Shown: positions 52,157 through 61,539, numbered from the stretch's first letter. The stretch: 64,000 nucleotides of DNA from BOKV01 sp041987205 (GCA_041987205.1 JBHIWX010000005.1:13779-77778), one strand, 5' to 3'. Made by a program: numbers and translations. Notes: generated by a model from the sequence alone, not told the origin.

Positions 52157-52178
52157 CACGAGCGAAGGGGAATCGGGC

Positions 52179-53696
52179 ATGGAAAAACGCCCCAACATTC
52201 TCTTCCTGCTGTCCGACCAGCACGCATACAAGGTTGCCGGCTGCTACGGCGATCCGCTCGGTGCGACACCCAATATCGACCGCCTCGCCCGTCGCGGTGT
52301 AACTTTCGACAACGCCTACTGCCCTTCACCGATCTGCACCCCGAGCCGCATGTCGCTGCTGACGGGCCGATGGCCCCACAAGCAAAGCTGCTGGACGCTC
52401 GAGGATCAGCTCGCATCCGATCTGCCGACATACGCCCACGCGCTGGGCGCGGCCGGCTACCGGACGATCCTGGCCGGACGCATGCATTCGATCGGACCCG
52501 ACCAGCTCCATGGTTTCTCGGAACGTCATGTCGGCGACTGCTCGCCGAACTGGCTTGGGGCCGGCCGGCAGGACCTGGGAGTGCTTGCCGGCACGCAGGG
52601 ACCGTCAGCGCCAGACGCGAATGGCGGACCGACGAAAGCCGTCAGCATTTCCAATTCGGGTCGCGGGCAATCCGGCTACGAAGTGGTTGATGACGCCACG
52701 ACGGACGCCGCCTGCACGCGGCTGAAAGAACTGGGCGCCGAAAGCGCTGCAGGTCATGGCCAGCCCTTTCTGCTGGCGGTCGGCTTCATTTTGCCCCATT
52801 GCCCCTTTGTCGCCAGGGCAGAGGATTACGATCTGTTTGAAGGCAGGGTGGGCCCGCCGGCATTGCCGCGTCCCGATCCGTCGAAGGAGCATCCCTTTCT
52901 GACGAAATGGCGCAGATATAGCGGCTGCGAAAACGCCGAGCCGGAGGACATCCTCCGCGCACGCACGGCCTATTACGGCCTTGTCCATGCTCTCGACCGC
53001 AAGATCGGCAGGATACTCGACGCGCTCGATGAAGCCGGGTTCGGTGACGACACGCTTGTCATCTACGCCTCCGACCATGGAGAACAGATCGGCGAGCGGG
53101 AATTGTGGTGGAAGAATACGTTCTATGAGGAATCGGTGCGTGTCCCGCTGGTGATGTCATGGCCCGGAAGGTTCCCCGAAGGCGAGCGGCGCGCGCAGAT
53201 CGTCAATCTGGTGGACGTCAACGCGACCATGCTGAACGCGGCCAACACCCCGGCGCTGCCGCGTTCAAACGCAAGAAGCCTCACCCGGATCGCGCGCGAC
53301 GACAACGATGCGGCCTGGGACAACGAGACTTTCAGCGAATATGTGACCGATCTCTCATCGGTCTGGACCGGGCCGGAAGCGACATGCCAGCGCATGCTTC
53401 GCTCGGGCCAATACAAATATGTCCATGTCGATGGATACCGCCCGCAATTGTTCGATCTGGAATCAGATCCATCGGAAAGCAGGGACCTTGGCGACGACCC
53501 GGCATATGCGCAGCTGCGTCAGCAATTGGGAGCGCGCGTGCTCGACGGGTGGGATCCGAAGATGATCCGCCACGAAGTCGACCTGCGATGCGCCGAAAAG
53601 GCGATCCTGCGCAAATGGGGAAAGGAGACTGCCCCGCAAAGCCGATACCAGTATGAAATCACGGCCGAAGAAAGCTGGCTGGATCCTCGGCCCTAG
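52179..53696 (+). CDS. Cys-type sulfatase
   Basis: A 505-aa sulfatase. It begins RPNILFLLSDQHAYKVAGCY with metal ligands, and the formylglycine motif is C53-T-P-S-R57 followed by MSLLTGRWPH. The second metal site is VIYASDHGEQIGERELWWKN. The Cys must be oxidised by a formylglycine-generating enzyme for activity. The ATG was chosen after GAAGGGGAA; a TTG at 52149 is less likely. No signal peptide is seen, so it should be cytoplasmic and act on an imported sulfate ester. It ends the plus-strand operon, converging on the next sulfatase 6 bp away. Confidence 0.94.
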   Translation: MEKRPNILFLLSDQHAYKVAGCYGDPLGATPNIDRLARRGVTFDNAYCPSPICTPSRMSLLTGRWPHKQSCWTLEDQLASDLPTYAHALGAAGYRTILAGRMHSIGPDQLHGFSERHVGDCSPNWLGAGRQDLGVLAGTQGPSAPDANGGPTKAVSISNSGRGQSGYEVVDDATTDAACTRLKELGAESAAGHGQPFLLAVGFILPHCPFVARAEDYDLFEGRVGPPALPRPDPSKEHPFLTKWRRYSGCENAEPEDILRARTAYYGLVHALDRKIGRILDALDEAGFGDDTLVIYASDHGEQIGERELWWKNTFYEESVRVPLVMSWPGRFPEGERRAQIVNLVDVNATMLNAANTPALPRSNARSLTRIARDDNDAAWDNETFSEYVTDLSSVWTGPEATCQRMLRSGQYKYVHVDGYRPQLFDLESDPSESRDLGDDPAYAQLRQQLGARVLDGWDPKMIRHEVDLRCAEKAILRKWGKETAPQSRYQYEITAEESWLDPRP

Positions 53697-53702
53697 CTGC
53701 TC

Positions 53703-54983
53703 TCACGCTTCTTTCAATGCCGCCAGCCGCGGCGCGATGTCGGCGGTGACCAAAGCGGCAAGTTCGGCGCCACGATCATCGCCGATTTCCCCGGTCCATC
53801 GCTTCATGCGCTCAACCAGTTCCTCGATGACGCGCGCATAGTCCGGATAGTGCTTGAACCGCTGGAATCCGCCGTCATCGCGGGGCGTCAGATACACGTT
53901 GAGTTCTTCCTCGGGGTCCGCCTCCAGATCATAGAGTTCGTGATCCCCGTTGGCTGACGCGATAAGCTTCCACCCGGCAGAGCGGATGGCACGCTGCTCG
54001 ATCTTGCTCACATGCGTGATGTTCTGGACGAAATAATCATCCCTCCAGTCGTCGGCATCCTGATCGAGCAGCAACGGCTTGAGGCTGCTTCCATGCATGC
54101 CTTCCGGCGCATTCGCGCCTGCGAGATCCAGCATGGTCGGCGCCAGATCCTGCAGACCGATCGGAGCATCCGAACGCGTCGAGGGCTTGATACCCGGACC
54201 TTCGACGATGAACGGAATGCGGATGGCATCGTCGTGGCAAACGAATTTGTGCTCGCCTTCGCGACGATACCAGAACGTGTCTCCGTGGTCGGAGAAGTAG
54301 AACACGTAGGTGTTGTCGGAAAGACCGCTTTCCTCCACTGCCGCGCGCACGCGCGCCAGATCCTCGTCCAATGCGCTGACGGCGGCATAATATCCCGCGA
54401 AGGGCACGCCCTTGCCGCGATACGGCTCGTAGAAGCGCGCCGGCGCGGAATAGGGGTCGTGCGGCGGGTAGAAACTCAGGACCATCGCGAAGGGCTGTGT
54501 CTCTGTCGTGCGGTTCTTCAGAAAGGCGATCGCGGCGTCTGTCTGGCGGTCGGGCCTGTATTCGCCGTCGAGCAGACCGTCCATCCAGTGGCCTTTGCGG
54601 GAATTGAACGATTCCTCCCAGACATCGAAGAATGGCGGCTGTGCTTCGCCGAGGTGCCATTTGCCGAAATGCGCGGTCAGATAACCGGCGTTCCGCAGAT
54701 GGTCGAACACGGTTTCCTTGACCACGGCATGCGAGGCAAAGGCGTTGTCGACGCCGTAGAGGTTGTCGATGAGCTGGTGCCTGTGCGGATAGACACCGGT
54801 CCACATCGTTCCGCGAGCAGGCGTACACACCGGCCAGGGGGTGAAGGCGGAATCGAAAGACTTGCCGGCCCCGGCCATCGCGTCCGTACCGGGCGTCACC
54901 GTGAACCGATTGCCGTAGGAGGCAAGCGAATCGCTGCGCTGTTGGTCGGAAAGGACGAGAATGATATTCGGTCGATCGGTCAT
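53703..54983 (-). CDS. Cys-type sulfatase
   Basis: A 426-aa sulfatase: RPNIILVLSDQQRSDSLASY at the N-terminus, formylglycine motif C53-T-P-A-R57 followed by GTMWTGVYPH, HFGKWHLGEAQPPFFDVW, and VFYFSDHGDTFWYRREGEHK for metal binding. It is somewhat shorter than its neighbours but has all core segments. No signal peptide is visible. It follows the two ABC ATPase genes on the minus strand by 12 bp, so uptake and desulfation are probably co-transcribed. Confidence 0.94.
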   Translation of the reverse strand: MTDRPNIILVLSDQQRSDSLASYGNRFTVTPGTDAMAGAGKSFDSAFTPWPVCTPARGTMWTGVYPHRHQLIDNLYGVDNAFASHAVVKETVFDHLRNAGYLTAHFGKWHLGEAQPPFFDVWEESFNSRKGHWMDGLLDGEYRPDRQTDAAIAFLKNRTTETQPFAMVLSFYPPHDPYSAPARFYEPYRGKGVPFAGYYAAVSALDEDLARVRAAVEESGLSDNTYVFYFSDHGDTFWYRREGEHKFVCHDDAIRIPFIVEGPGIKPSTRSDAPIGLQDLAPTMLDLAGANAPEGMHGSSLKPLLLDQDADDWRDDYFVQNITHVSKIEQRAIRSAGWKLIASANGDHELYDLEADPEEELNVYLTPRDDGGFQRFKHYPDYARVIEELVERMKRWTGEIGDDRGAELAALVTADIAPRLAALKEA

Positions 54984-54995
54984 GCTTGATCCTGG

Positions 54996-56003
54996 TCAGG
55001 CGGTTGGCAGAGGGTTGGCCGGCGTGCCGGCGAGATGACAGGCGGCCTGATGTCCCGGCAGAACTTCCCTCAGGACGGGAGGCTCGCTCGCGCAACGCTC
55101 GACCGCGATCGGGCATCGCGTGTGGAAACGACAGCCGCTTGGCGGTTTGGCGGCGCTGGGAATGTCTCCCTTGATGGTGAAGAAGGATTTGCGTCCCTTC
55201 GCCGACGAGGGAACCGATTGCAGCAACGCCTGGGTGTAGGGATGGACCGGGTTCGCGAAGATCTGGCCACGCCCGCCCAGCTCGACAATCTGGCCGAGAT
55301 ACATCACCGCCACATTGTCCGATATGTGCCGGACGACTCCCAGATCGTGCGAAATGAACAGATAGGTCAGGCCGAGATCGCGCTTGAGGTCCTGCAACAG
55401 ATTCAGGATCTGGGCCTGGACCGAAACGTCGAGCGCCGACACGGCCTCGTCGCAGACGATGAACGCCGGTTCCAGCGCGAGCGCGCGCGCGATGCAAATC
55501 CGCTGGCGCTGCCCGCCGGAGAACTCGTGGGGGAAGCGTCCGGCGTGAAAGCTCGACAGGCCGACCCGATCGAGCAGGTAGCGTAACCTGCGTTCGCGGC
55601 CCACGGCGTCGTCGACACCATGGATGACGAGAGGCTCGACGATCAGCTCGCCCGCCGTCATGCGCGGGTTGAGCGCACCGAAGGGATCCTGAAAGATGAT
55701 CTGCATGTGACGCCGCATGGCGCGCAGCTCATTGTCTCCGAGAGACATGATGTCGGTGTTTTCGAACCGCACGCTGCCCGATGTGGCCTCGAGCAAGCGC
55801 AGGACGAGCCGCCCCGTCGTTGTCTTCCCGCAGCCGCTCTCGCCGACCAGCCCAAGGGTCTCGCCGCGATTGATCGCGAAGCTGACGTCATCGACGGCAC
55901 GGATCGAGCGGCTCTCGCCGAACAGGCCGCCCTTGCCCACGACGAAATCCTTGCTCAATCGATCCACAATCAGGATCGGTTCGCTGCTGCGCTCGTTCGT
56001 CAT
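54996..56003 (-). CDS. Dipeptide/oligopeptide-type ABC transporter ATPase (DppF-like)
   Basis: A 335-aa ATPase. Walker A is GLVGESGCGKTTTGRL, the signature is EFSGGQRQRICIARAL, Walker B is AFIVCDEAVSALDVSVQAQ, and the H-loop is YLFISHDLGVVRHIS. The C-terminal oligopeptide-transport region GCRFHTRCPIAVERC has the Cys pattern that binds Fe-S or metal in Dpp/Opp ATPases. The ATG at 56003 overlaps the stop of the DppD-like gene (ATGA). It pairs with the permeases at 61540-63376. Confidence 0.94.
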   Translation of the reverse strand: MTNERSSEPILIVDRLSKDFVVGKGGLFGESRSIRAVDDVSFAINRGETLGLVGESGCGKTTTGRLVLRLLEATSGSVRFENTDIMSLGDNELRAMRRHMQIIFQDPFGALNPRMTAGELIVEPLVIHGVDDAVGRERRLRYLLDRVGLSSFHAGRFPHEFSGGQRQRICIARALALEPAFIVCDEAVSALDVSVQAQILNLLQDLKRDLGLTYLFISHDLGVVRHISDNVAVMYLGQIVELGGRGQIFANPVHPYTQALLQSVPSSAKGRKSFFTIKGDIPSAAKPPSGCRFHTRCPIAVERCASEPPVLREVLPGHQAACHLAGTPANPLPTA

Positions 56004-57013
56004 TGTGAGGAAAGCCGTCTGAATTCGTAACCGGTGTTTCGAATGCACGCCGCCCTGTGCGAGGGTTCGCATTCGATGAGGCCCGGCACGGCCGTTGCGC
56101 AGACCGGCTTTGCATAACCGCAACGCGGCTCGAAGCGGCAGCCCGGCGGCACGTCGAACAATGGCGGCACGGTTCCCTTGATAGCGGCCAGCCGCTCCTC
56201 GTCGCGGTCGACCGGGGGAATGCTTGCGAGCAGGCCTTCGGTGTAGGGGTGGAGCGGATGCGAGAAGATGACATCCGCCTTCGCGTCTTCGAGCACCTGT
56301 CCGAGATACATGATCAGCACCCTGTCCGTGAACGCCGAAACGACACCGAGATCATGGCTGATGAGGATGATCCCCATCTTGTATTCCGCCTGCAGGTCGA
56401 GCATCAGATCGAGAATCTGCGCCTGCACCGTCACGTCCAGCGCGGTGGTCGGTTCGTCGGCGATCAGCAGCCTGGGCCGGCAAATGAGGGCCATGGCGAT
56501 CATGACGCGCTGGCGCATGCCGCCCGACAGGCGATGCGGATAGTCATCCATGCGATGTTCCGGTGACGGTATGCCGACGCGGCGCAGGGCTTCGATACCC
56601 CGCTCGCGCGCTTCTCGCCGTCCGATCTTCATATGCCTGCGCACCGTTTCCATGACCTGATCGCCAATGGTCAATACCGGGTTGAGCGCAGTCATCGGCT
56701 CCTGAAAGATCATGCCGATCGACGCGCCGCGCAGCTCCTCAAGTCTGGACTCGCTGGCGCGGAGCAGATCTTCTCCGTTCAGATGCAGGCGGTCGGCCGT
56801 AATCACGCCGTTCTTTGGCAGCAGCCGCAGTATGGAAAGCGCGGTCATGCTCTTCCCGGACCCCGATTCCCCGACGATTCCGAGGATCTCCCCGGGTGAC
56901 AGCGTAAATGAAAGACCGTCCACGATTCGCGTTCCATCGAATGAAACACGCAGGTTTTCGACCTCGAGCAAGGGAGGCGTTCCGCCCGTCATTTCCTGGG
57001 TTTCATTCGTCAT
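56000..57013 (-). CDS. Dipeptide/oligopeptide-type ABC transporter ATPase (DppD-like)
   Basis: A 337-aa ATPase with Walker A GIVGESGSGKSMTALS, Q-loop MIFQEPMTALNPVLT, signature RLSGGMRQRVMIAMAL, Walker B RLLIADEPTTALDVTVQAQ and C-terminal GCRFEPRCGYAKPVC. I set the start at MTNETQE; a GTG at 57043 with GAG upstream would add ten residues. It heads the minus-strand operon dppD-dppF-sulfatase. Operator B lies about 60 bp upstream of the start. Confidence 0.93.
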   Translation of the reverse strand: MTNETQEMTGGTPPLLEVENLRVSFDGTRIVDGLSFTLSPGEILGIVGESGSGKSMTALSILRLLPKNGVITADRLHLNGEDLLRASESRLEELRGASIGMIFQEPMTALNPVLTIGDQVMETVRRHMKIGRREARERGIEALRRVGIPSPEHRMDDYPHRLSGGMRQRVMIAMALICRPRLLIADEPTTALDVTVQAQILDLMLDLQAEYKMGIILISHDLGVVSAFTDRVLIMYLGQVLEDAKADVIFSHPLHPYTEGLLASIPPVDRDEERLAAIKGTVPPLFDVPPGCRFEPRCGYAKPVCATAVPGLIECEPSHRAACIRNTGYEFRRLSSQ

Positions 57014-57433
57014 TTGCGCTGCATTCGTGGGCAATATCGTCACCTCGGAAATCGCTTTACGGTTTTCATGATTGTATACTATTATACGATTTGCAAGGGT
57101 AAGCCTCTCCGGAAATGCCGGATTCGAAGGGGCGCGCAACCCGCCATAAGGGTGGCGACAGCAAGGTGCGAGGGCTCATGAACCTGCTGAATGCAATGGA
57201 CATCTCGTCGGGTCGGATGCCTTTTCCTGTTTGTCTCACGCCTTGCGCACCTGCCAGCGCAAGATGGTCCTGTGGGACGATCCGGCCCATGCCGACACCG
57301 TGCAGGAGGCGATGGACGTGTTGCGCGATCGGCCTGTCAGCATCGCGTTCCACACCCGAGCGGCGCATTCACGCATGATCGATCCGGGAACTCGGCTTTC
57401 CTGCCAGCCGTAAACGGAAGATAGAGGGATAGC
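57014..57433. other. 420-bp divergent region with operator B
   Basis: It separates the dppD-like gene (minus) from the 57434 sulfatase (plus). Operator B lies at 57071-57092. The rest, about 57120-57410, is open in several short frames (for example 57231-57413), but none gives a product I recognise, and I call no gene in it. Confidence 0.45.
57071..57092. promoter_or_regulatory. Operator B: TATACnAT direct repeat
   Basis: The element GTATACTATTATACGATT (57074-57091) matches operators A and C at 16 of 18 positions or better when the variable base is ignored. It lies just upstream of the dppD-dppF-sulfatase operon. It is a candidate binding site for the GntR protein encoded at 58986. Confidence 0.65.
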
Positions 57434-58888
57434 ATGAAACAGCCGAATATCGTTGTCGTTCTGGTCGATCAGATGCGGCGGGATGCGATGAGCTGCGCCG
57501 GCGACCCGAACGTCCGGACTCCCAATCTGGACCGCATGGCCCGCAATGGCGTCCGCTTTACCTCGGCATGTTCGACCTTCCCGGCCTGCGTACCTTTCCG
57601 TTTTTCGATGCTTACCGGCGAATACGCGCACTCCCGCAATGTGCCGGCGCTCGGCTTTCGCCTGTCGCCGGCCGAACGCACGCTTGGCGACGCCATGAAG
57701 GCGGAAGGCTATGCCACGGCCTATATCGGCAAATGGCACCTTTACTCGGCCTACGGCGTCAGCGGGGGGCTCAACCTGTCACAGGCGTGCCGGACGCCCA
57801 TCCCCGCCAGCCATCGCCGTGGCTTCGACCATTGGCGCGGATTCGAGCTGAGAAACGAGTTCTACGACACCTACTACTTTGCCGATGACGAGACACAGCC
57901 GCGCCGGCTGGAGGGCCATCAGACGGACGGCCTGTTCTCCCTGGCTCTGGACTATCTTGAGAAAGACCGGTCACGCGACCGCCCGTTCTTCCTGATGCTG
58001 TCCGTCGAGGCGCCCCATCCACCTTTCATGGCTTCCCTGGAAAGCCTGGAGCGCGTCCGTCAACGCGGACCGATGGTGCAACGGCCCAATGTCGACCTCG
58101 ACGCGATAAGGTTTTTCCCGCCGGAATGGCACGAGGAAAACGGCCCTGCCGGAAAGGTGGACCCGAACGATCCCGCTTCCGTGAAACGCGTCGCCGAAGC
58201 AAACATGATGGCCTATTACGCGATGATCGAGATGATCGACGACAATATGGGCCGGTTGAGTGCAACGCTCGACAGGGAAGGATTGGCGGACGACACGATT
58301 GTGGTCTTTCTCTCCGACCATGGTGAACTGGGCGGGAGCCATGGCATGCTCGGCAAGGCCGAACCATGGGAGGAATCCATCGGGATTCCGCTGATCGTTT
58401 CCGGTCCTGACGAATATGTTGCCAGAAAGGGAAGCACTGCCACGGTGCCGGTCAATACCGAGGATCTCTTTCCGACTCTCGTCGGCCTCGCGGGAGGCGC
58501 CGCCGGCGGCGGCCTCACAGGAATGGACATGGCGCCACTGGTCCGCGGAGAGATCGACAAACCGCAACGTGACGGCGTGCTTCTGGAATTCGTGACGGAG
58601 ACCCGCGCGAACCGCGGCTATTACGATGAGACGTGGCGCGGCATCAGGACCGAGCGCTACAAATACACGGTGATTGGCAGCAGGTCGGGCGCAAGGCCCT
58701 GGCAGTTGTTCGACCTTGAGACCGATCCGTTCGAAATGGAAAACCTCGTCGACCGGGAGGACTGTGCCGGGCTTGCCCGGCAATTGCACGAGCAGCTTGC
58801 CGAACTGCTGGAAACGACGGGAGACGACTTTGCGCTGGGAGAGGCCTTTGGCCTGAAGGCGCGCAACGCGGTGGCGCCGGTCGCCTAG
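57434..58888 (+). CDS. Cys-type sulfatase
   Basis: A 484-aa sulfatase: QPNIVVVLVDQMRRDAMSCA, formylglycine motif C52-V-P-F-R56 followed by FSMLTGEYAH, YIGKWHLYSAYG, and VVFLSDHGELGGSHGMLGKA with metal ligands. The family hydrolyses sulfate esters after Cys maturation. No signal peptide is seen. AGAGGG precedes the ATG. The TAG stop codon is formed by the first bases of the palindromic element at 58885, so the C-terminus RNAVAPVA may differ from relatives. Confidence 0.93.
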   Translation: MKQPNIVVVLVDQMRRDAMSCAGDPNVRTPNLDRMARNGVRFTSACSTFPACVPFRFSMLTGEYAHSRNVPALGFRLSPAERTLGDAMKAEGYATAYIGKWHLYSAYGVSGGLNLSQACRTPIPASHRRGFDHWRGFELRNEFYDTYYFADDETQPRRLEGHQTDGLFSLALDYLEKDRSRDRPFFLMLSVEAPHPPFMASLESLERVRQRGPMVQRPNVDLDAIRFFPPEWHEENGPAGKVDPNDPASVKRVAEANMMAYYAMIEMIDDNMGRLSATLDREGLADDTIVVFLSDHGELGGSHGMLGKAEPWEESIGIPLIVSGPDEYVARKGSTATVPVNTEDLFPTLVGLAGGAAGGGLTGMDMAPLVRGEIDKPQRDGVLLEFVTETRANRGYYDETWRGIRTERYKYTVIGSRSGARPWQLFDLETDPFEMENLVDREDCAGLARQLHEQLAELLETTGDDFALGEAFGLKARNAVAPVA

Positions 58889-58989
58889 TGCGTTTCACGT
58901 TTTGTCGCAAGCAGATGCATCGAAATGCGCGTTCGCGCATATGCGAGAGACAGCGCTTTTCGATTCCGTCCAAAGCTGAAACGCACTAG
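58885..58989. repeat. 105-bp palindromic intergenic element (RIME/MITE-like)
   Basis: Perfect 13-bp terminal inverted repeats CTAGTGCGTTTCA (58885-58897) and TGAAACGCACTAG (58977-58989) bound a 105-bp element with internal dyads such as TGCGCGTTCGCGCA. Size and ends resemble rhizobial intergenic mosaic elements. It fills the whole space between two convergent genes, and both of their TAG stops lie in its terminal CTAG. It could also form a strong bidirectional terminator-like structure. Confidence 0.75.
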
Positions 58990-59723
58990 CTGGCCGCCCG
59001 GCGGCTTTCAAGCTTGCGCAATTGCTCGACCAGCTTCTCGTAGTCGACGGCACGCGAATAATCGAGAATGTGAACTTCCAGCAGCTTGTCGAAGGCGTCG
59101 ACATCACCCCGCCGGATCGCCTCGATCAGGTCGTCATGCTCGGCCACGATGCTCTTCACACCCTTCTTCAGGGTCGAAAGGCCGAAAATGATCGTCAACT
59201 GTCGGGACAACGGCTCCCAGGAACGGACGAGAATGTCATTCTCCGACAACTGGCAGAGGCACAAATGGAACTTGGTGTCGAGGCTCGCGACAAGGAAGTT
59301 GTCGTCGGCATCGGCGGCCGCGTGCATCTGTTCGAGAACCTTTTCAAGGGGTGCAAGCACCCCGGGATCACGCCTCGCGCGCTCGATCACTTCGGCGCCC
59401 GCCAGCTTTTCCAGCGCAAGGCGAACCTTGAGTGACTTTTCGAGGCGATCGATGTTGACGCTCATCAGGCGCATGCCGCGATAGCGCTCGCTGACGACGA
59501 CTCCCTGGCTCTCCAGAAGGCGCAACGCCTCGCGAACCGGAATGCGGCTCACATTCAGGGAGCGCGCAACTTCTGCTTCCACGATCCGGTCTCCGGGAAG
59601 GAAAATACCCTTCGCGGTTGCCTCCACGATTGCGTCAACGACCTGATCCACAAGAGTCTTTGCGGACAACGGAGCGAGCGTGGCGAGTTTGCTGTTTGTC
59701 TTGGCTGCGGTTTCAGTCGGCAT
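58986..59723 (-). CDS. GntR family FCD-domain regulator of the sulfatase island
   Basis: A 245-aa GntR regulator. The winged helix is at ~25-90 (LVDQVVDAIVEATAKGIFLP, AEVARSLNVSRIPVREALRL, LESQGVVVSERYRGMRLMSV), and the FCD domain contains ASLDTKFHLCLCQLSEND and IVAEHDDLIEAIRRGDVDAF with metal-binding His/Asp residues. The ATG at 59723 is preferred; the frame also has a TTG at 59744. Operator C lies upstream, suggesting autoregulation and control of the divergent ABC genes. Its stop codon falls in the palindromic element. Confidence 0.92.
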   Translation of the reverse strand: MPTETAAKTNSKLATLAPLSAKTLVDQVVDAIVEATAKGIFLPGDRIVEAEVARSLNVSRIPVREALRLLESQGVVVSERYRGMRLMSVNIDRLEKSLKVRLALEKLAGAEVIERARRDPGVLAPLEKVLEQMHAAADADDNFLVASLDTKFHLCLCQLSENDILVRSWEPLSRQLTIIFGLSTLKKGVKSIVAEHDDLIEAIRRGDVDAFDKLLEVHILDYSRAVDYEKLVEQLRKLESRRAAS

Positions 59724-59762
59724 CGTCGGTGAATTCCTTGACAATTTAGCATTATGCGAACA

Positions 59763-59789
59763 TCGTATACGATTATACGATTATACGAA
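59763..59789. promoter_or_regulatory. Operator C: triple TATACnAT direct repeat
   Basis: Three octamers TATACGAT, TATACGAT and TATACGAA follow without gaps (from 59766). The first is embedded in the perfect palindrome TCGTATACGA. It lies between the GntR gene and the periplasmic binding protein gene. It is the longest of three matching sites, as expected for the autoregulated locus. Confidence 0.7.
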
Positions 59790-59882
59790 CCGTCCGGAGG
59801 CTTCGATATAGCGTTTATGGGTCGTGCCCGACAAGTCTCCGGGAGGTCACGAACCAAACCAACACAGGGAGCATGAGAAGAA

Positions 59883-61454
59883 ATGGGAGTTCACAGCCAA
59901 CTTAGGAAGATGGGAAGGGTGGTGGCCATCACGGGTGCCCTGGCACTCTCGGTCGCGTTATTCCCGAGTGATACCCTCGCTCAGACCATGGGTGGCGATG
60001 TCATCGTGGTGCAGGGCTCCAATCCGCCCAGCCTCGACGCAATGTCGACGTCTTCGCAGGCGTCTCGCAACATCAACATGAACATCTACGAAACGCTGTA
60101 CGGGTTCAGCGAGAACGTCAAACCGATCCCGATCCTGGCGGAAGACTGCATCATCTCCGATGATGGCCTGACCTACCGCTTCCCGCTCAGGAAGGGCGTG
60201 AAGTTCCATAACGGCAAGGAAATGACCGCCAAGGACGTGAAGGCGTCTCTTGAGCGCTACCGCAAGGTCGGCGCTACCGGCAAGCTTCTCGATCCGGTTG
60301 AAAGCATCGATATCACCGGCGATTACGAAGTCACCTTCACCATGAAGAAGGCGACGCCGACCTTCCTCGAAGCGTTCTCCTCACCGCGCGCGCCGGCCGT
60401 CATCATTCCCGAGGAAGATGGCGAGACCGAAGCCGGGAAGAACAGCTTTGTGGGAACCGGGCCGTACAAATATGTCGAATACGTTCCCGACAGCCACGTG
60501 AAGCTCGAGCGTTTCGAGGATTACGCGGCAGACACCCGCTATTCGGGAATCGACGGTTTCGGCGGCAACAAGACAGCCTATTTCGACACCGTCACCTTCC
60601 GCATCATCACCGAGCCGGGTGCCCAGGTTGCCGCACTTGAGGCCGGCGAAGTGCACGTCCTCGAGCAGATTCCGGTGCCGGCGGCCCGCCGTCTGGCGAA
60701 CAATTCCGACATCGTGACCTACGAGAACATTCCCTGGGCCTTCAACACGTTCATCTTCAACATGAACGTGCCGCCGTCGGACAATCTGAAGTTCCGTGAG
60801 GCAGTGCAGGTTGCGCTGAACATGGAAGAGATCATGGGCATCACGACGGAAGGCCTCTTCCAGCTGGACCATGGCTGGCAGTACGAAGGCACGACCTATG
60901 ACGCGGGCGACATCGGCAAGGAATACTACAACCAGGCCGATGCCGATCGTGCCAAGGCACTGCTCAAGGAAGCCGGGTACAATGGTGAGGAATTCTCCAT
61001 CCTGACCGATGGCAACATTCCCGGCCACGCCAAGTCGGCCATCGTCATCGCCGAGCAGCTCAACGCAGTCGGCATCAATGCGGTCGTCAATCAGGTCGAC
61101 TGGCCAACCGCGCTGAAGATCAGGCTTCAGCCTGAAGGCTGGAACGGCTGGACGCTGCAGATGGGTATCGAACCCTATCTCGGACCGGTCGGCCTCATCG
61201 CCACGCTGACGGGCGACAGGCCGCATTTCGTCAAGAACGATCCCGAACTGGACGCGCTTTACGAAGAGCTCATTTCAGGAGCGACCGCGGAAGCCCGCCT
61301 GGAGACGATGAAAAAGATCCAGACCCGTCTCTACGAGTTCTTCGGCGTCATCAAGCTCGGCAATATCGGGCTGATGCAGGCGAGCCGCGCGTCGGTCAAG
61401 GGCTTCAAGCCGTTCCGCTTCCCCCGCATGTACAATGTGTGGTTCGAAGGCTGA
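59883..61454 (+). CDS. Dipeptide/oligopeptide-type ABC transporter substrate-binding protein
   Basis: A 523-aa family 5 solute-binding protein. The signal peptide has a basic start and hydrophobic core VVAITGALALSVALF, with cleavage near LAQTM. The mature part has IVVQGSNPPSLDAMSTS, NIYETLYGFSEN, YRFPLRKGVKFHNGKEMTAK and DVKASLERYRKVG. The family binds peptides, but also nickel, opines, sugars and glycosides. AGGGAGC precedes the ATG. It leads the operon with the two permeases, while the ATPases lie at 54996-57013. Confidence 0.93.
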   Translation: MGVHSQLRKMGRVVAITGALALSVALFPSDTLAQTMGGDVIVVQGSNPPSLDAMSTSSQASRNINMNIYETLYGFSENVKPIPILAEDCIISDDGLTYRFPLRKGVKFHNGKEMTAKDVKASLERYRKVGATGKLLDPVESIDITGDYEVTFTMKKATPTFLEAFSSPRAPAVIIPEEDGETEAGKNSFVGTGPYKYVEYVPDSHVKLERFEDYAADTRYSGIDGFGGNKTAYFDTVTFRIITEPGAQVAALEAGEVHVLEQIPVPAARRLANNSDIVTYENIPWAFNTFIFNMNVPPSDNLKFREAVQVALNMEEIMGITTEGLFQLDHGWQYEGTTYDAGDIGKEYYNQADADRAKALLKEAGYNGEEFSILTDGNIPGHAKSAIVIAEQLNAVGINAVVNQVDWPTALKIRLQPEGWNGWTLQMGIEPYLGPVGLIATLTGDRPHFVKNDPELDALYEELISGATAEARLETMKKIQTRLYEFFGVIKLGNIGLMQASRASVKGFKPFRFPRMYNVWFEG

Positions 61455-61539
61455 CAACACTCTAGACTGAAAACGCCGGCGGGGAGTTCCTGGCCACTTC
61501 CCGCCGGCCGCTTTGCAGGCATTTTATCAAGGGGTTCCA

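Noticed and set aside
57231..57413. A 60-residue frame before the 57434 sulfatase as a small gene
   Set aside because: No ribosome-binding site or recognisable family; overlapping frames are equally open.
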